Below are positions 22,976 to 32,022 of a stretch of DNA of 64,000 nt, piece by piece (position 1 is the first letter of the stretch; the number at the start of each line of letters is the position of its first letter). The stretch covers positions 5,394,001 to 5,458,000 of the forward strand of contig NZ_CP050975.2 of NCBI RefSeq assembly GCF_012273515.2, in the 5' to 3' direction. The position numbers were made by a program, and so were the translations under genes. The notes under the pieces were generated by a model. The model made no database searches and was not told the DNA's origin. It was given only the letters and a program-made list of their open reading frames with translations. The stretch comes from Streptomyces sp. RPA4-2 (GTDB taxonomy: Bacteria; Actinomycetota; Actinomycetes; Streptomycetales; Streptomycetaceae).

Positions 22976-23503
22976 GTGTTGCCGAGTGATAGCGGGGCGG
23001 TGCCCGGACCGTCGTCGTGGGCGTCGGGCGTGTTCGACGCGGCGCGGGACGCTGTCGGTGATGTGGTCACGGAGCTGTCGTCGTTCACGAAGTTCCGGAA
23101 GCGCGTCGACGATCTGATCCGGGATCTGAAGGGTTCGGCGGCCGGTCCGGGTGAGGTGGGCCAGGAGCAGTTGGTCCGGCACCAGTTCGGTGGTGGAGCT
23201 GGCGCGTGGACGGAGGCGTCCGGCCTGTTCAGCTCGTACGAGACGGTGATCACCGAGTTGGAGAGCCTGTCGAAGCTGCTGTCCGACTCGATGGAGGGCA
23301 TGAACATCGCGGTGCTGGCCGCGCACAAGGGCTACCGGAACATCGATCTGGACGTGCGCGACCGCATGGCGGCGATCAGCGCGGAGACCACGCACCACTA
23401 CGGCGGGGAATACGACCCCGGCCTTCCGAAGAAGAGCTACGGCGGCGGTGACGCGAAACCGGACCGGCCGGCGGCGGGCGGCGACTCGGGTGGCAGCATC
23501 TGA
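22976..23503 (+). CDS. Small helical protein, first gene of T7SS-like cluster
   Basis: 175 residues. The GTG start is chosen because GGGGGAGA lies just upstream. Mostly alpha-helical by composition, with a heptad-like stretch (SSYETVITELESLSKLLSDS) and a Gly/Asp-rich C-terminus. No WxG motif is obvious. It lies 22 bases before an EspB-like WXG protein gene, so it may be a secretion partner or chaperone of ESX type. The family is not recognised with certainty. Confidence 0.65.
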   Translation: MLPSDSGAVPGPSSWASGVFDAARDAVGDVVTELSSFTKFRKRVDDLIRDLKGSAAGPGEVGQEQLVRHQFGGGAGAWTEASGLFSSYETVITELESLSKLLSDSMEGMNIAVLAAHKGYRNIDLDVRDRMAAISAETTHHYGGEYDPGLPKKSYGGGDAKPDRPAAGGDSGGSI

Positions 23504-23525
23504 TGGCTTCGATGGGAGATTGCTG

Positions 23526-25148
23526 ATGTCCGGCGAGGGAGCTGGTGGCGCCACGTCCTTCGAGGACATGAGCCACGAACAGATGCTGGCGTGGCTCGAT
23601 CAGGCGAACGCCGGCACGGTGCAGGCCGCCGCCGCGCGGCTGACCGCGGCCGCCAAGGAGATCCGCAAGATCGCGGAAGAGCTCAAGGTCCGCCCACAGT
23701 ACGTGGAATGGAAGGGCGAGGGTGCGGACGCGTTCCGCACCTGGACCGGCGACCTAGCCAACGCGACCCTGCGCTTGGGCGACTTCGGCGAGGACTCGGC
23801 GACCTGGCTGGGACACGCCTCCGACGCGATCGCCCAGGCCCAGGTGTCGATCCCCCGCGACAAGGCCGGCGCCCAGGCGAACCTGGACGCGGCGACAGCG
23901 GCCCACAACGACCCCGACGCGGCGACGGTGAGCCACAAGTCCACGACCGAACTCGCGGCCCTCGCCGCCGACAAGGAGAAGGTCCGCCAGGAGGCCGCCG
24001 CCCAGATGACGAAGCTGGGCCAGGCGTACCGGCTGTCTGCGACACAGTTGGACGGGCTGGAGAGGCCCAGGTTCCCGCCGCCGCCGAAGGTGATTCAGCC
24101 TGATCCGCAAAGTGTTTGGTCAAACGAAGTCGTGTCGACCGGAGGTGAGGCCGTCGGCACGCCATCAAGCAGACACACGGGGTCCGCCTCGTTCTCATCC
24201 GGGGCGTCTAGGACTGTGACCGAGGCCACTGGGCGCGGACGAGGGATGAGCGATGAACCCGGTTCGCTGGGGACAGTTGAACGATCGCGTCCCGAGGCCT
24301 CGGCCCATGTGGGCGTGAAGATCGACGGGGCGCAGGCACTGCCGCAGACGCACTCAGCACCTCCCGTGAGTCCGGCCGGACCGCCGAGTAGTGGAGGGGC
24401 TGAGCTCGGTGGTTCGCCTCCCACGGGGACGATTCCACCGATGCCGAGTGGCGTGCCGGGTTCGCCCGGACGCCTGCCGGGTCCGGAGCGCGCGACGGCT
24501 GGCGGCCGTCCTGCGGTTCAGCCCAGGCGTGGACCGACGGGACCGGTCTCCCGAGGCGTATCGGGTATCGGAGGTGTGGCCGAGCCGGGGGGCCCGACAG
24601 GCGCGGCACGTCCGGTAGTCGGAGGTCGGCCTGCGGTCCCCTTGGGACGCGGGATGGCAGTCGCAACTCCCGGACGGGCGCCGGGCAGCGGCGGCATTGT
24701 CGGGGGCCGTCCCACGTCACCGGCACCGGGACCGCCTGCTGCTCAGCCTTCCCGTCGCCTGACGCGCGGCACCGTCGTGGGGGGTGAAACACCCAGCACG
24801 CCTGATCGCGGTGCCAGTGGTCCAAAGCGGCCTGCGGGTGCCGGTGGAGCGCGTAACGGACAGCGCGTGACACCTGAGTTGCGGGGCATGGGAACCGGTC
24901 CAGAGAGCGGCGTGGTGGGTGGCCGCCCACAGCCGCAGAAACGCTCGGGGACCGGGCTGTTCACCCGCGGTGGCTCGGGTTTGGTGCGAAACCAGGACTC
25001 CGATGGCACTACGCCCACGTCGAGCGCTGTCGGGCGTACGGGCGCGCCGCCGAACGGCTCCCGGACATCGAACTCGCTGAGACGGAATAACGAGCGGGAA
25101 AAGAGGGACGGCACCCGAACCGAGGAGCAGGAGACCGGGCAGCAATAG
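23526..25148 (+). CDS. WXG100/EspB-like T7SS substrate with Pro/Gly-rich repeats
   Basis: 540 residues; the ATG follows GGGAGA. Residues about 15-180 are helical with a WxG turn at W62-K-G64 (EWKGEGADAFRTW), as in WXG100/PPE-type secreted proteins. From about residue 190 the chain is low-complexity Pro/Gly/Ser with a recurring VVGGRP-type motif (at least five copies), the domain plan of mycobacterial EspB. The mycosin gene follows after 63 bases. In mycobacteria MycP1 cleaves EspB in its C-terminal part; a similar processing here is inferred. No ESX core genes (EccB-E) are in the window. Confidence 0.7.
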   Translation: MSGEGAGGATSFEDMSHEQMLAWLDQANAGTVQAAAARLTAAAKEIRKIAEELKVRPQYVEWKGEGADAFRTWTGDLANATLRLGDFGEDSATWLGHASDAIAQAQVSIPRDKAGAQANLDAATAAHNDPDAATVSHKSTTELAALAADKEKVRQEAAAQMTKLGQAYRLSATQLDGLERPRFPPPPKVIQPDPQSVWSNEVVSTGGEAVGTPSSRHTGSASFSSGASRTVTEATGRGRGMSDEPGSLGTVERSRPEASAHVGVKIDGAQALPQTHSAPPVSPAGPPSSGGAELGGSPPTGTIPPMPSGVPGSPGRLPGPERATAGGRPAVQPRRGPTGPVSRGVSGIGGVAEPGGPTGAARPVVGGRPAVPLGRGMAVATPGRAPGSGGIVGGRPTSPAPGPPAAQPSRRLTRGTVVGGETPSTPDRGASGPKRPAGAGGARNGQRVTPELRGMGTGPESGVVGGRPQPQKRSGTGLFTRGGSGLVRNQDSDGTTPTSSAVGRTGAPPNGSRTSNSLRRNNEREKRDGTRTEEQETGQQ

Positions 25149-25211
25149 GCCGCTTGGAGACCTAGCCACCAGAAGTCGACCGACCCTGCACATGAGACCC
25201 AGAGGAAGCAG

Positions 25212-26447
25212 ATGCCTGCCAGCACGATAAGGAATGCCCGACTTGGGAGTGCCGTCTCCGGAGCCGTGGGCCTGCTGTTGCTGGGCATTGCGGCCACGCC
25301 CGCCTACGCGGAGTCCATCCGGGAGCGGGAGTGGCACCTCACGGCCATGAAGGCCGAGCAGATGTGGCAGACCAGCACGGGCAGGGGCATCACCGTGGCC
25401 GTCATCGACTCGGGCGTGAACGCCGGCTTGCACGACCTGAAGGGCCAGGTACTCCCTGGCATGGACGAGGCACCAGACTCACCCGGCGACGAGCACACGG
25501 ATTACGACGGGCATGGGACCGGGATGGCCCTTCTGATCGCCGGCACAGGCAAGGCCACCGGAGGCGCTGGCACCTTCGGACTCGCACCAGGAGTCAAGAT
25601 CCTCCCGGTACGGACACCTGATAGGGGATTGGACGGCGCCCGATACACCAAGGAGTTCAGTGAGACCGTGAGCCGCGGGATTCGTTTCGCCGTTGACCAC
25701 GGCGCGCAGGTGATCAACATCTCGATGGCGGTGTCCGAAGGGTCGGAGCAACTCACCGACGCTGTGAAGTACGCGCTGGACAAGGGCTCGCTGATCTTTG
25801 CCGGCGTCGGAAACAGCGGCAGCGAGGACAAGGGAAACCCAGTGGAATACCCCGCCGCGACTCCGGGCGTGGTCGGCGTGGGCGCGGTCGGCAAAGACCT
25901 CCGCAAGACCACCGAGTCCGAGTACGGCCCGCAGGTCGACATCGCCGCGCCTGGCGAAGAGATGTACTCCGTATGCCCGAACGGCACGGACTTGTGCCGC
26001 TCCCACGGCACCAGCGACGCCACCGCCCTGGCCTCCGCCAGTGCCGCCCTGATCTGGTCCAAGCACCCGACCTGGATGAACAACCAGGTCCTCCGCGTCA
26101 TGCTCAACACCGCCGGCGGCCCCACGGACGGTGCGAAGCGCAACGACTCTATCGGCTACGGCATCGTCCGTCCGCGCATCGCCCTGCAGAACCCCGGAAA
26201 CCCCGGCCCCGCCGACAAATACCCGCTCCCGGACTTCGCAACGGCGACCCCGGCTTCCTCGTCCGCGAGTACCTCGGAGTCCAAGGACACAAGCGCTCCG
26301 GCAAAGGACGACAACTCCGCAACCGAGGTCTCCTCCAAGGACAGTGGTGGCAGCGTCCTCTGGACCGCACTGGGCATCACTGCCGTCGTGCTGCTCGGCG
26401 GTGCGATTGCAGCCGTCGTAGGCATACGTCGGCGTTCCGCTGCCTAG
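25212..26447 (+). CDS. mycP: Type VII secretion-associated serine protease mycosin
   Basis: 411 residues. A signal peptide ends near residue 33 (GIAATPAYA-ES). The subtilisin-type triad is D66 (VAVIDSGVN), H101 (DYDGHGTGMA) and S268 (SHGTSDATALAS). An Ala/Ser/Thr linker and a C-terminal transmembrane helix (ALGITAVVLLGGAIAAVVG) with basic cytoplasmic residues follow. This is the mycosin layout: extracellular protease anchored in the membrane. The ATG follows AGAGGAAG. It lies directly after the EspB-like gene. No secretion ATPase gene is nearby, so it would act with an ESX system encoded elsewhere. Confidence 0.9.
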   Translation: MPASTIRNARLGSAVSGAVGLLLLGIAATPAYAESIREREWHLTAMKAEQMWQTSTGRGITVAVIDSGVNAGLHDLKGQVLPGMDEAPDSPGDEHTDYDGHGTGMALLIAGTGKATGGAGTFGLAPGVKILPVRTPDRGLDGARYTKEFSETVSRGIRFAVDHGAQVINISMAVSEGSEQLTDAVKYALDKGSLIFAGVGNSGSEDKGNPVEYPAATPGVVGVGAVGKDLRKTTESEYGPQVDIAAPGEEMYSVCPNGTDLCRSHGTSDATALASASAALIWSKHPTWMNNQVLRVMLNTAGGPTDGAKRNDSIGYGIVRPRIALQNPGNPGPADKYPLPDFATATPASSSASTSESKDTSAPAKDDNSATEVSSKDSGGSVLWTALGITAVVLLGGAIAAVVGIRRRSAA

Positions 26448-26652
26448 ATCGACGGCCCAACCGGCACACAGGGACTAGGGCGAGGACCAATCCAGGCATG
26501 GATGAGTACAGGTACTCAGTCGGCATGGTCATCGCCACGGATGAGAGGGCCGACGAAATGACGCTACGGTACTTCTCGATCACAGCACCGTTGCTGTCGC
26601 ACGCTTGCAGCACCTTCTTGGTGCACGACGAATCACGGGGGAGGAACCACGC

Positions 26653-27096
26653 ATGCCGTGGGAGGAGTGGGAGCAACTCAAAACTGAGGCGGCAGAGAGA
26701 CACGCTGCCCGGATGCAGCTCAACCACGTACCACTTGACCCGGGCGGTGACACCGGCACGCTTGTTTCGAACAAGCCGGCCTGGTCCAAGGCAGGCCAGG
26801 ACGTCGGTTCACTCCGTGAGAGCATCAGCAAGGGGCTCGGGAAGTTGATGGGCGGTCAGGAGGGGCTTGGCGACGACGCCGGCTGCCTCACTGCCGGTGC
26901 TCAGAAGGACGTCCACAACTCGTGGGAGCGCTACGTAAAGAGCGTGAGCGGGCGCTGTGGGAACCTGTCGGGTCTGTTGGAGAAGGCGGGCAACGACCAG
27001 CTGAAGACCGATGAGGCGATCGAGGCCGAGATCGGCAACCTGAAGGTCGCGTACGCGGATACGCAGACTGTCGGTGGACGGGACAAGGGGCGGTAG
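26653..27096 (+). CDS. ESX-like helical protein linked to DUF1023 hydrolase
   Basis: 147 residues. The ATG is chosen for the GGGGAGGA site eight bases upstream; a longer ORF start lacks one. It begins MPWEEWEQLKTEAAERHAAR. A central helical hairpin contains HNSWERYVKSVSGRCGNLSG and a second helix LKTDEAIEAEIGNLKVAYAD. I recall this type of protein lying directly before DUF1023 hydrolase genes in Streptomyces, which is the case here (8-base gap). It is probably a WXG-superfamily partner for secretion of the next protein; this is inferred. Confidence 0.7.
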   Translation: MPWEEWEQLKTEAAERHAARMQLNHVPLDPGGDTGTLVSNKPAWSKAGQDVGSLRESISKGLGKLMGGQEGLGDDAGCLTAGAQKDVHNSWERYVKSVSGRCGNLSGLLEKAGNDQLKTDEAIEAEIGNLKVAYADTQTVGGRDKGR

Positions 27097-27104
27097 CGAG
27101 ACTC

Positions 27105-28910
27105 GTGGACCTCGCAACACTCAAAGCCCTAAAGCCGACCGAGTTCTCGGCTGCGGCTGACGGATACCGCAGCACCTCCGACATGGCGAGCGCGGCAAAG
27201 GACCGTGTAGACAACCAGATCGCCGTGGCCATGAGGAACTCCCTGAAAGGCGAGGCAGCGACTGCCGCGATTAATCAGCTGAAGGAACTGGGCAAGAACT
27301 TCCACTACGTCCAGGTCGAATGCGGTCTCGTCAGTGCAGCCCTCGAAGCCTTCTCGTACGAGGTGGGAGCGGCAAAAAGCAAGCTCGACGCGGCGCTCGA
27401 AGGCGCGCAGGCGGCGAGGCTCACCGTGAATGCCGACGGCTCGATCACTTATCCGTCGAGTGGAGAAGAGGGCGAGGACGGCAAGGTCCCCGAAGGCGGC
27501 ACGGTGAGCGGCCTGACGGATGACACGGCCTCCGCGGTGGGCCGTCAGTCGGCCAACTTCGACCCCAACCCCAACCACCGCCTCGCGCAGGACTACGCGG
27601 ACCTGATGGCCGCTGCCCTCAAGGAGGCGACGGAGGCCGACGAGAAGTGGGCGCCGAAACTGCGGGCGCTGAAGGCGGACGACGATCTCACCGTCTCCGA
27701 CAAGGACTGGGCCGACGCTTCCTCGGACACGAAGGGTGTGAGCGAGGCGGGCAAGAAGTATCTCGACTCGCTGCCCCAGCCACCCACGAACGGCAGCCCG
27801 AAGGACAACGCGGAGTGGTGGAAGGGACTCAGCGCGGAGGAACAGGCCGCATGGGTCTCGATGCAGCCCGACTCCGTGGGTGCGCTCGACGGGCTACCCT
27901 CCACAGTTCGGGACGAAGCGAACCGGATGGTGCTCGCCGAGGCCCATGGCGTTGCGCAGGGCGATTACGACGCCTGGCTGAAGGAGCACCCGGAGCCCAA
28001 GAGGTTCCAGACCTACATTGACCCCTATACCGGGACCGTGATGAAGGGTGTCAATGTGGAATCCCAGGAGTGGAAGGACTGGGAGGAGGCACGAAAGAAC
28101 GCCCATAAGTCCCTCGATGGTATAAACGCGATCCAGAGTCGATTCGACGCGACCGGGAAAAATGGACTGCCCGAGGCATACCTGCTCGGATTCAGTACTG
28201 AAGGGGACGGTCGCGCAATCGTCGCCAATGGAAATCCCGACACTGCGGATTACCAAGCAGTCTATGTTCCCGGCACAACTTCCGAGCTGGGAAACATCGA
28301 TGGGAACATCAACCGGATGGTAAACGTCTGGCATGCAGCCAATGATGAGGCCGATGGGAAGTCGGTTTCCACGATCACCTGGCTCGGCTACGACGCACCT
28401 GACAGTGTCGTCAAGGATGCGCCGTTTTCAAATTATGCATACGACGGTGCGCCGGCTTTCAACCACTTCATGGACGGACTTGGAACGTCGCATTCCGGCG
28501 ATTCGGAACCCCACCGTACCGTGATCGGTCACTCTTACGGATCGACCTTGGTCGGTGCTTCGGCCCAGACAGGGCACCTCAACGCCGATGACGTTGTATT
28601 CGCGGGAAGTCCCGGCGTCAGAGTTTCTGGTGCAGATGAAATGGACGTGCCAAAGGGGCATGTATGGAACGAGGAGGCCGACGGAGATCCGGTTCCGGAT
28701 CTCGGCCGGTGGGGGCATGGTGGCGACGGATTCATTATCCCCAGCGATCACGAATTTGGTGCCAACCAGATGACCACGGACACCGATGGACACAGCGGCT
28801 ACTGGGATGAGCGCTCCAAGAGCCTGAGGAATCAGGCTCTGGTCGTGGTCGGCAAGGGTGACTCAGTGGTGTTGAAGCCGCCGCCCGACCCCTGGGCGCA
28901 TGTGAAGTAG
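27105..28910 (+). CDS. DUF1023 alpha/beta hydrolase with N-terminal WXG-like helical domain
   Basis: 601 residues, GTG start. Residues 1-110 are helical (a T7SS-substrate-like domain), residues 110-330 a linker region, and residues about 350-560 a DUF1023-type alpha/beta hydrolase with the nucleophile elbow GHSYGS (Ser477) and a later DGHSGYWD segment that can supply the catalytic His. It is likely a secreted lipase or esterase-like effector; the substrate is unknown. Base composition drops in the second half and even includes an ATA Ile codon, unusual for Streptomyces, suggesting recent acquisition. A lipoprotein gene follows within 75 bases. Confidence 0.8.
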   Translation: MDLATLKALKPTEFSAAADGYRSTSDMASAAKDRVDNQIAVAMRNSLKGEAATAAINQLKELGKNFHYVQVECGLVSAALEAFSYEVGAAKSKLDAALEGAQAARLTVNADGSITYPSSGEEGEDGKVPEGGTVSGLTDDTASAVGRQSANFDPNPNHRLAQDYADLMAAALKEATEADEKWAPKLRALKADDDLTVSDKDWADASSDTKGVSEAGKKYLDSLPQPPTNGSPKDNAEWWKGLSAEEQAAWVSMQPDSVGALDGLPSTVRDEANRMVLAEAHGVAQGDYDAWLKEHPEPKRFQTYIDPYTGTVMKGVNVESQEWKDWEEARKNAHKSLDGINAIQSRFDATGKNGLPEAYLLGFSTEGDGRAIVANGNPDTADYQAVYVPGTTSELGNIDGNINRMVNVWHAANDEADGKSVSTITWLGYDAPDSVVKDAPFSNYAYDGAPAFNHFMDGLGTSHSGDSEPHRTVIGHSYGSTLVGASAQTGHLNADDVVFAGSPGVRVSGADEMDVPKGHVWNEEADGDPVPDLGRWGHGGDGFIIPSDHEFGANQMTTDTDGHSGYWDERSKSLRNQALVVVGKGDSVVLKPPPDPWAHVK

Positions 28911-28939
28911 CAACACTTGTACCCGGAGGAGATGACGAG

Positions 28940-28987
28940 ATGATCAGCCGCCAGTCCAGCCCGAAGATGCAAGGCTCCCTGACGTGA
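28940..28987 (+). CDS. Possible 15-residue leader peptide coupled to the lipoprotein gene
   Basis: ATG at 28940 has a strong GGAGGA site. The 15-codon frame (MISRQSSPKMQGSLT) ends in a TGA that overlaps the GTG start of the lipoprotein gene (GTGA), a typical translational-coupling arrangement. It may instead be a remnant of an in-frame change. Confidence 0.35.
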   Translation: MISRQSSPKMQGSLT

Positions 28988-29514
28988 AGACTAGACCGAG
29001 CCTATGTGTGCTCGCCATGCCCTTTGCCCTCGCGACCATCACCGGATGCAGCATGACTGATAAAAGGTCGGACGAAATCTCCTCGGCTGGCACAAGCACT
29101 TCGAGTGACGCCTCCGATGTGATGGAGAAGCTGTCCAGTGGCATCTATGACCTGATTGGTGTCAAAGGAAAGGCATCCGACAGCCATCCGGGGGTAATGG
29201 ACTGTCCGGGGAAAGATGCGAAGACGTACTTCCGGATCTTTCACCCGTGGAGCTTCTATCCGGCATCGGCTGGTGATCTCGATTTGGCGATGAAAAGGCT
29301 CAAGGTGGAACTCCCGAGGCACGGGTGGAAAATCGTCGAATACGGACCGGACACCAGCAAGAACAAGAACATCAACCTGACCGCCGACAACAGTGGGAAG
29401 AAGGCTGGCGTCAGCATCGTTCAAATGTCGAAGAACGACCCACCGAAGCTGAGTTTGACCGTCGTCTCCGGTTGCTACAAGGTCCCGGACGGCGAAAAAG
29501 TCGAGCGCTTCTGA
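28984..29514 (+). CDS. Small lipoprotein, possible immunity protein
   Basis: 176 residues. A lipoprotein signal ends in a lipobox ITGC (lipidated Cys at residue 22). The mature part is a single small mixed alpha/beta domain (FRIFHPWSFYPASAGDLDLA, MKRLKVELPRHGWKIVEYGP) with two further Cys. GTG start; AAGG lies upstream but weakly spaced, and a coupled 15-codon leader frame precedes it. It is the last gene of the T7SS-like cluster, directly after a putative secreted hydrolase, a position often held by cell-surface immunity proteins. The family is not recognised. Confidence 0.7.
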   Translation: MKTRPSLCVLAMPFALATITGCSMTDKRSDEISSAGTSTSSDASDVMEKLSSGIYDLIGVKGKASDSHPGVMDCPGKDAKTYFRIFHPWSFYPASAGDLDLAMKRLKVELPRHGWKIVEYGPDTSKNKNINLTADNSGKKAGVSIVQMSKNDPPKLSLTVVSGCYKVPDGEKVERF

Positions 29515-29975
29515 AAGTCCCCGACAGTAAACAGTCGTCGACGGTCGTGCCCGAGTCCAGGGTCATGCTCCGCGGTCGGTGTGCCGTGGGGGCCACCCGA
29601 TCGCCGAAGTGAATTCGAGATGTTTCTTTTCGGTATTCGGTCTGCGACGCACTCGACTTGCTTGAATCGGACCTCGATTGGCCCGGCTGCGAGGTAGGCA
29701 AGCAGCAGACCGAACCGGGCGGGCCAGCCGCCAGGAACCGGTGATGCCGTCCGGATCGAGGCCTAGCCCTATGACCATCTGGGTCTCGCTGCCTATGTCG
29801 AGTGCGCCCGATCTTTGGACACGGCCATGGCCAATGTTGGAAGCCCGGAACCCTCGTTTCAGCGGGAGCTCTTCCAGCGACGCGCTGACGGTCCGAGGCG
29901 CGTGAGGGCACTCGCGCCGAGGCCGCTGAGGGGTCGCCGGGCCGGTCTCCTGGCGGAGGTCGCGGCGCACCGGGT
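29515..29975. other. Gene-poor, lower-GC stretch before the S10 operon
   Basis: No start, domain or family is recognised on either strand. Minus-strand frames contain some protein-like sequence (for example MVIGLGLDPDGITGSWRLAR), so it may be a decayed gene fragment left by insertions at this site. Confidence 0.35.
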
Positions 29976-30003
29976 TTGACCCACGTCACCCAAGGGGTAC
30001 GAT
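29976..30003 (+). promoter_or_regulatory. S10 operon promoter
   Basis: -35 TTGACC and -10 TACGAT with a 16-base spacer, about 390 bases before rpsJ. The long leader fits an autoregulated ribosomal operon. Confidence 0.7.
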
Positions 30004-30301
30004 CCTCGGCTCGATTGGCCAGCCCCCCGCACCGTATGGCAGACTAGCGGGGTTGCTCGGTCGAGTGCCGATGCTGCGCGCCTCCCGCCGGGGGGACCGG
30101 AAGCGAGTCCCACAGTACTCGTCGCCTCATCTGTCGTAAGGCAGCGCTGGGGCGGACGTACGGGAATCTTCCGGGAAGTGTCAGCGGGGTGCAGACCAGG
30201 CGCCCGGTGGGTGTTCAGCCCCCGGTCCCGCGGTTGTCTTTTGGGCTGAGCCGCGTCCCTGAGCAGGGAAATCCTTTGCGGATATCTGTGCGGCAGGAGC
30301 G

Positions 30302-30326
30302 CGACACACCCGACCGCGTGGGTCGG
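30302..30326 (+). promoter_or_regulatory. Shared ribosomal-operon leader element, rpsJ copy
   Basis: 25 bases identical to the element before rpsL (15428-15452), including the hairpin CCGACC-GCGTG-GGTCGG, 65 bases before the rpsJ start. Confidence 0.65.
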
Positions 30327-30390
30327 AGACAAGGAACGCGAACCCCCGGGTTCCAGAGCGTTTCACGAGACAAAGGACTACTGAGTAGCC

Positions 30391-30699
30391 ATGGCGGGAC
30401 AGAAGATCCGCATTCGGCTCAAGGCCTACGACCACGAGGTCATCGACTCCTCGGCGAAGAAGATCGTCGAGACGGTGACGCGCACTGGTGCGTCGGTCGC
30501 GGGCCCGGTGCCGCTGCCCACTGAGAAGAACGTGTACTGCGTCATCAAGTCGCCGCACAAGTACAAGGACTCGCGCGAGCACTTCGAGATGCGCACGCAC
30601 AAGCGCCTGATCGACATCCTCGACCCCACGCCCAAGACCGTTGACTCTCTGATGCGACTCGACCTCCCGGCCGGTGTCGACATCGAGATCAAGCTCTAA
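30391..30699 (+). CDS. rpsJ: 30S ribosomal protein S10
   Basis: 102 residues, standard length. It starts [19 protein letters not shown] and contains the conserved [19 protein letters not shown] segment. S10 is a head protein of the small subunit and also partners NusB in antitermination. First gene of the S10 operon, with promoter at 29976 and a structured leader. rplC follows after 17 bases. Confidence 0.99.
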   Translation: MAGQKIRIRLKAYDHEVIDSSAKKIVETVTRTGASVAGPVPLPTEKNVYCVIKSPHKYKDSREHFEMRTHKRLIDILDPTPKTVDSLMRLDLPAGVDIEIKL

Positions 30700-30716
30700 G
30701 GGCCGGTGATCTGAGA

Positions 30717-31361
30717 ATGGGTAAGCAGATCAAGGGCATCCTGGGCGAGAAGCTCGGCATGACGCAGGTGTGGGACGAGAACAACCGTGTTGTTCCCGTC
30801 ACCGTCGTCAAGGCCGGCCCGAACGTCGTGACCCAGGTCCGTACGAATGACTCCGACGGCTACGAGTCGGTCCAGATCGCCTTCGGCGAGATCGACCCGC
30901 GCAAGGTGAACAAGCCCCTCAAGGGTCACTTCGCCAAGGCCGACGTCACTCCCCGCCGCCACCTCGTCGAGATCCGTACCGCTGACGCCAGCGAGTACAC
31001 CCTCGGACAGGAGATCACCGCTGAGGTGTTCGAGGCCGGCCTCAAGGTGGACGTGACCGGCAAGAGCAAGGGCAAGGGCTTCGCCGGTGTCATGAAGCGT
31101 CACAACTTCAAGGGCCTCGGCGCCGGACACGGTGTCCAGCGCAAGCACCGCTCTCCCGGCTCCATCGGTGGCTGTGCCACCCCGGGCCGTGTGTTCAAGG
31201 GCGTCCGCATGGCGGGCCGCATGGGCAACGAGCGGGTCACCACCCAGAACCTGACCGTTCACGCCGTTGACGCGGAGAAGGGCCTGCTCCTCATCAAGGG
31301 AGCGATCCCTGGTCCGAACGGCGGCCTCGTCCTGGTCCGTACCGCGGCCAAGGGGGCCTGA
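30717..31361 (+). CDS. rplC: 50S ribosomal protein L3
   Basis: 214 residues. It starts [20 protein letters not shown], and the long loop that reaches the peptidyl-transferase centre is visible ([33 protein letters not shown]). An early assembly protein of the large subunit. rplD follows four bases after the stop. Confidence 0.99.
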   Translation: MGKQIKGILGEKLGMTQVWDENNRVVPVTVVKAGPNVVTQVRTNDSDGYESVQIAFGEIDPRKVNKPLKGHFAKADVTPRRHLVEIRTADASEYTLGQEITAEVFEAGLKVDVTGKSKGKGFAGVMKRHNFKGLGAGHGVQRKHRSPGSIGGCATPGRVFKGVRMAGRMGNERVTTQNLTVHAVDAEKGLLLIKGAIPGPNGGLVLVRTAAKGA

Positions 31362-31365
31362 GGAC

Positions 31366-32022
31366 ATGAGCACCATTGACATTCAGTCGCCCTCCGGCGA
31401 CAGCGCCGGGACCGTTGAGCTCCCGGCCGAGATCTTCGATGTAGAGAAGATCAGCATCCCGCTGCTTCACCAGGTCGTCGTCGCGCAGCTGGCCGCCGCC
31501 CGTCAGGGCACGCACAAGGTCAAGCGTCGTGGCGAGGTCCGCGGTGGTGGTAAGAAGCCTTACCGCCAGAAGGGCACCGGCCGCGCCCGTCAGGGTTCGA
31601 CCCGCGCGCCGCAGTTCGCCGGCGGTGGCGTCGTTCACGGCCCCACCCCGCGTGACTACTCGCAGCGGACCCCGAAGAAGATGAAGGCCGCGGCCCTGCG
31701 CCACGCCCTCACCGACCGGGCCCGCAACGCTCGCATCCACGTCATCACCGGCGTGATCGAGGGCGAGACCCCCTCCACCAAGGCCGCGAAGAGCTTCCTC
31801 GGCAAGGTCAGCGAGCGCAAGAACGTGCTCCTGGTCATCGAGCGCTCCGACGAGGCCGCGCTGCTTTCCGCGCGCAACCTGCCCCAGGTCCACATCCTGG
31901 AGCCGGGCCAGCTGAACACGTACGACGTTCTCGTCTCGGACGACGTGGTCTTCACCCAGGCCGCTTTCGAGTCCTTCGTGTCTGGCCCCCAGGCCGCTGA
32001 CACCGAAGGGAGCGAAGCCTGA
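31366..32022 (+). CDS. rplD: 50S ribosomal protein L4
   Basis: 218 residues. The ATG at 31366 with GAGGAC upstream gives [15 protein letters not shown]; a longer in-frame start would overlap rplC and has no support. The exit-tunnel loop is clear ([20 protein letters not shown]). In other bacteria L4 represses the S10 operon; whether it does here is not visible. The stop overlaps the rplW start (ATGA). Confidence 0.98.
   Translation: MSTIDIQSPSGDSAGTVELPAEIFDVEKISIPLLHQVVVAQLAAARQGTHKVKRRGEVRGGGKKPYRQKGTGRARQGSTRAPQFAGGGVVHGPTPRDYSQRTPKKMKAAALRHALTDRARNARIHVITGVIEGETPSTKAAKSFLGKVSERKNVLLVIERSDEAALLSARNLPQVHILEPGQLNTYDVLVSDDVVFTQAAFESFVSGPQAADTEGSEA

Noticed and set aside
25973..26848. ORF with MDEYRYSVGMVIATDERADE across the mycosin/ESX-like gap
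   Set aside because: It overlaps the mycosin gene and the next gene, has no good ribosome site, and turns into shadow sequence.
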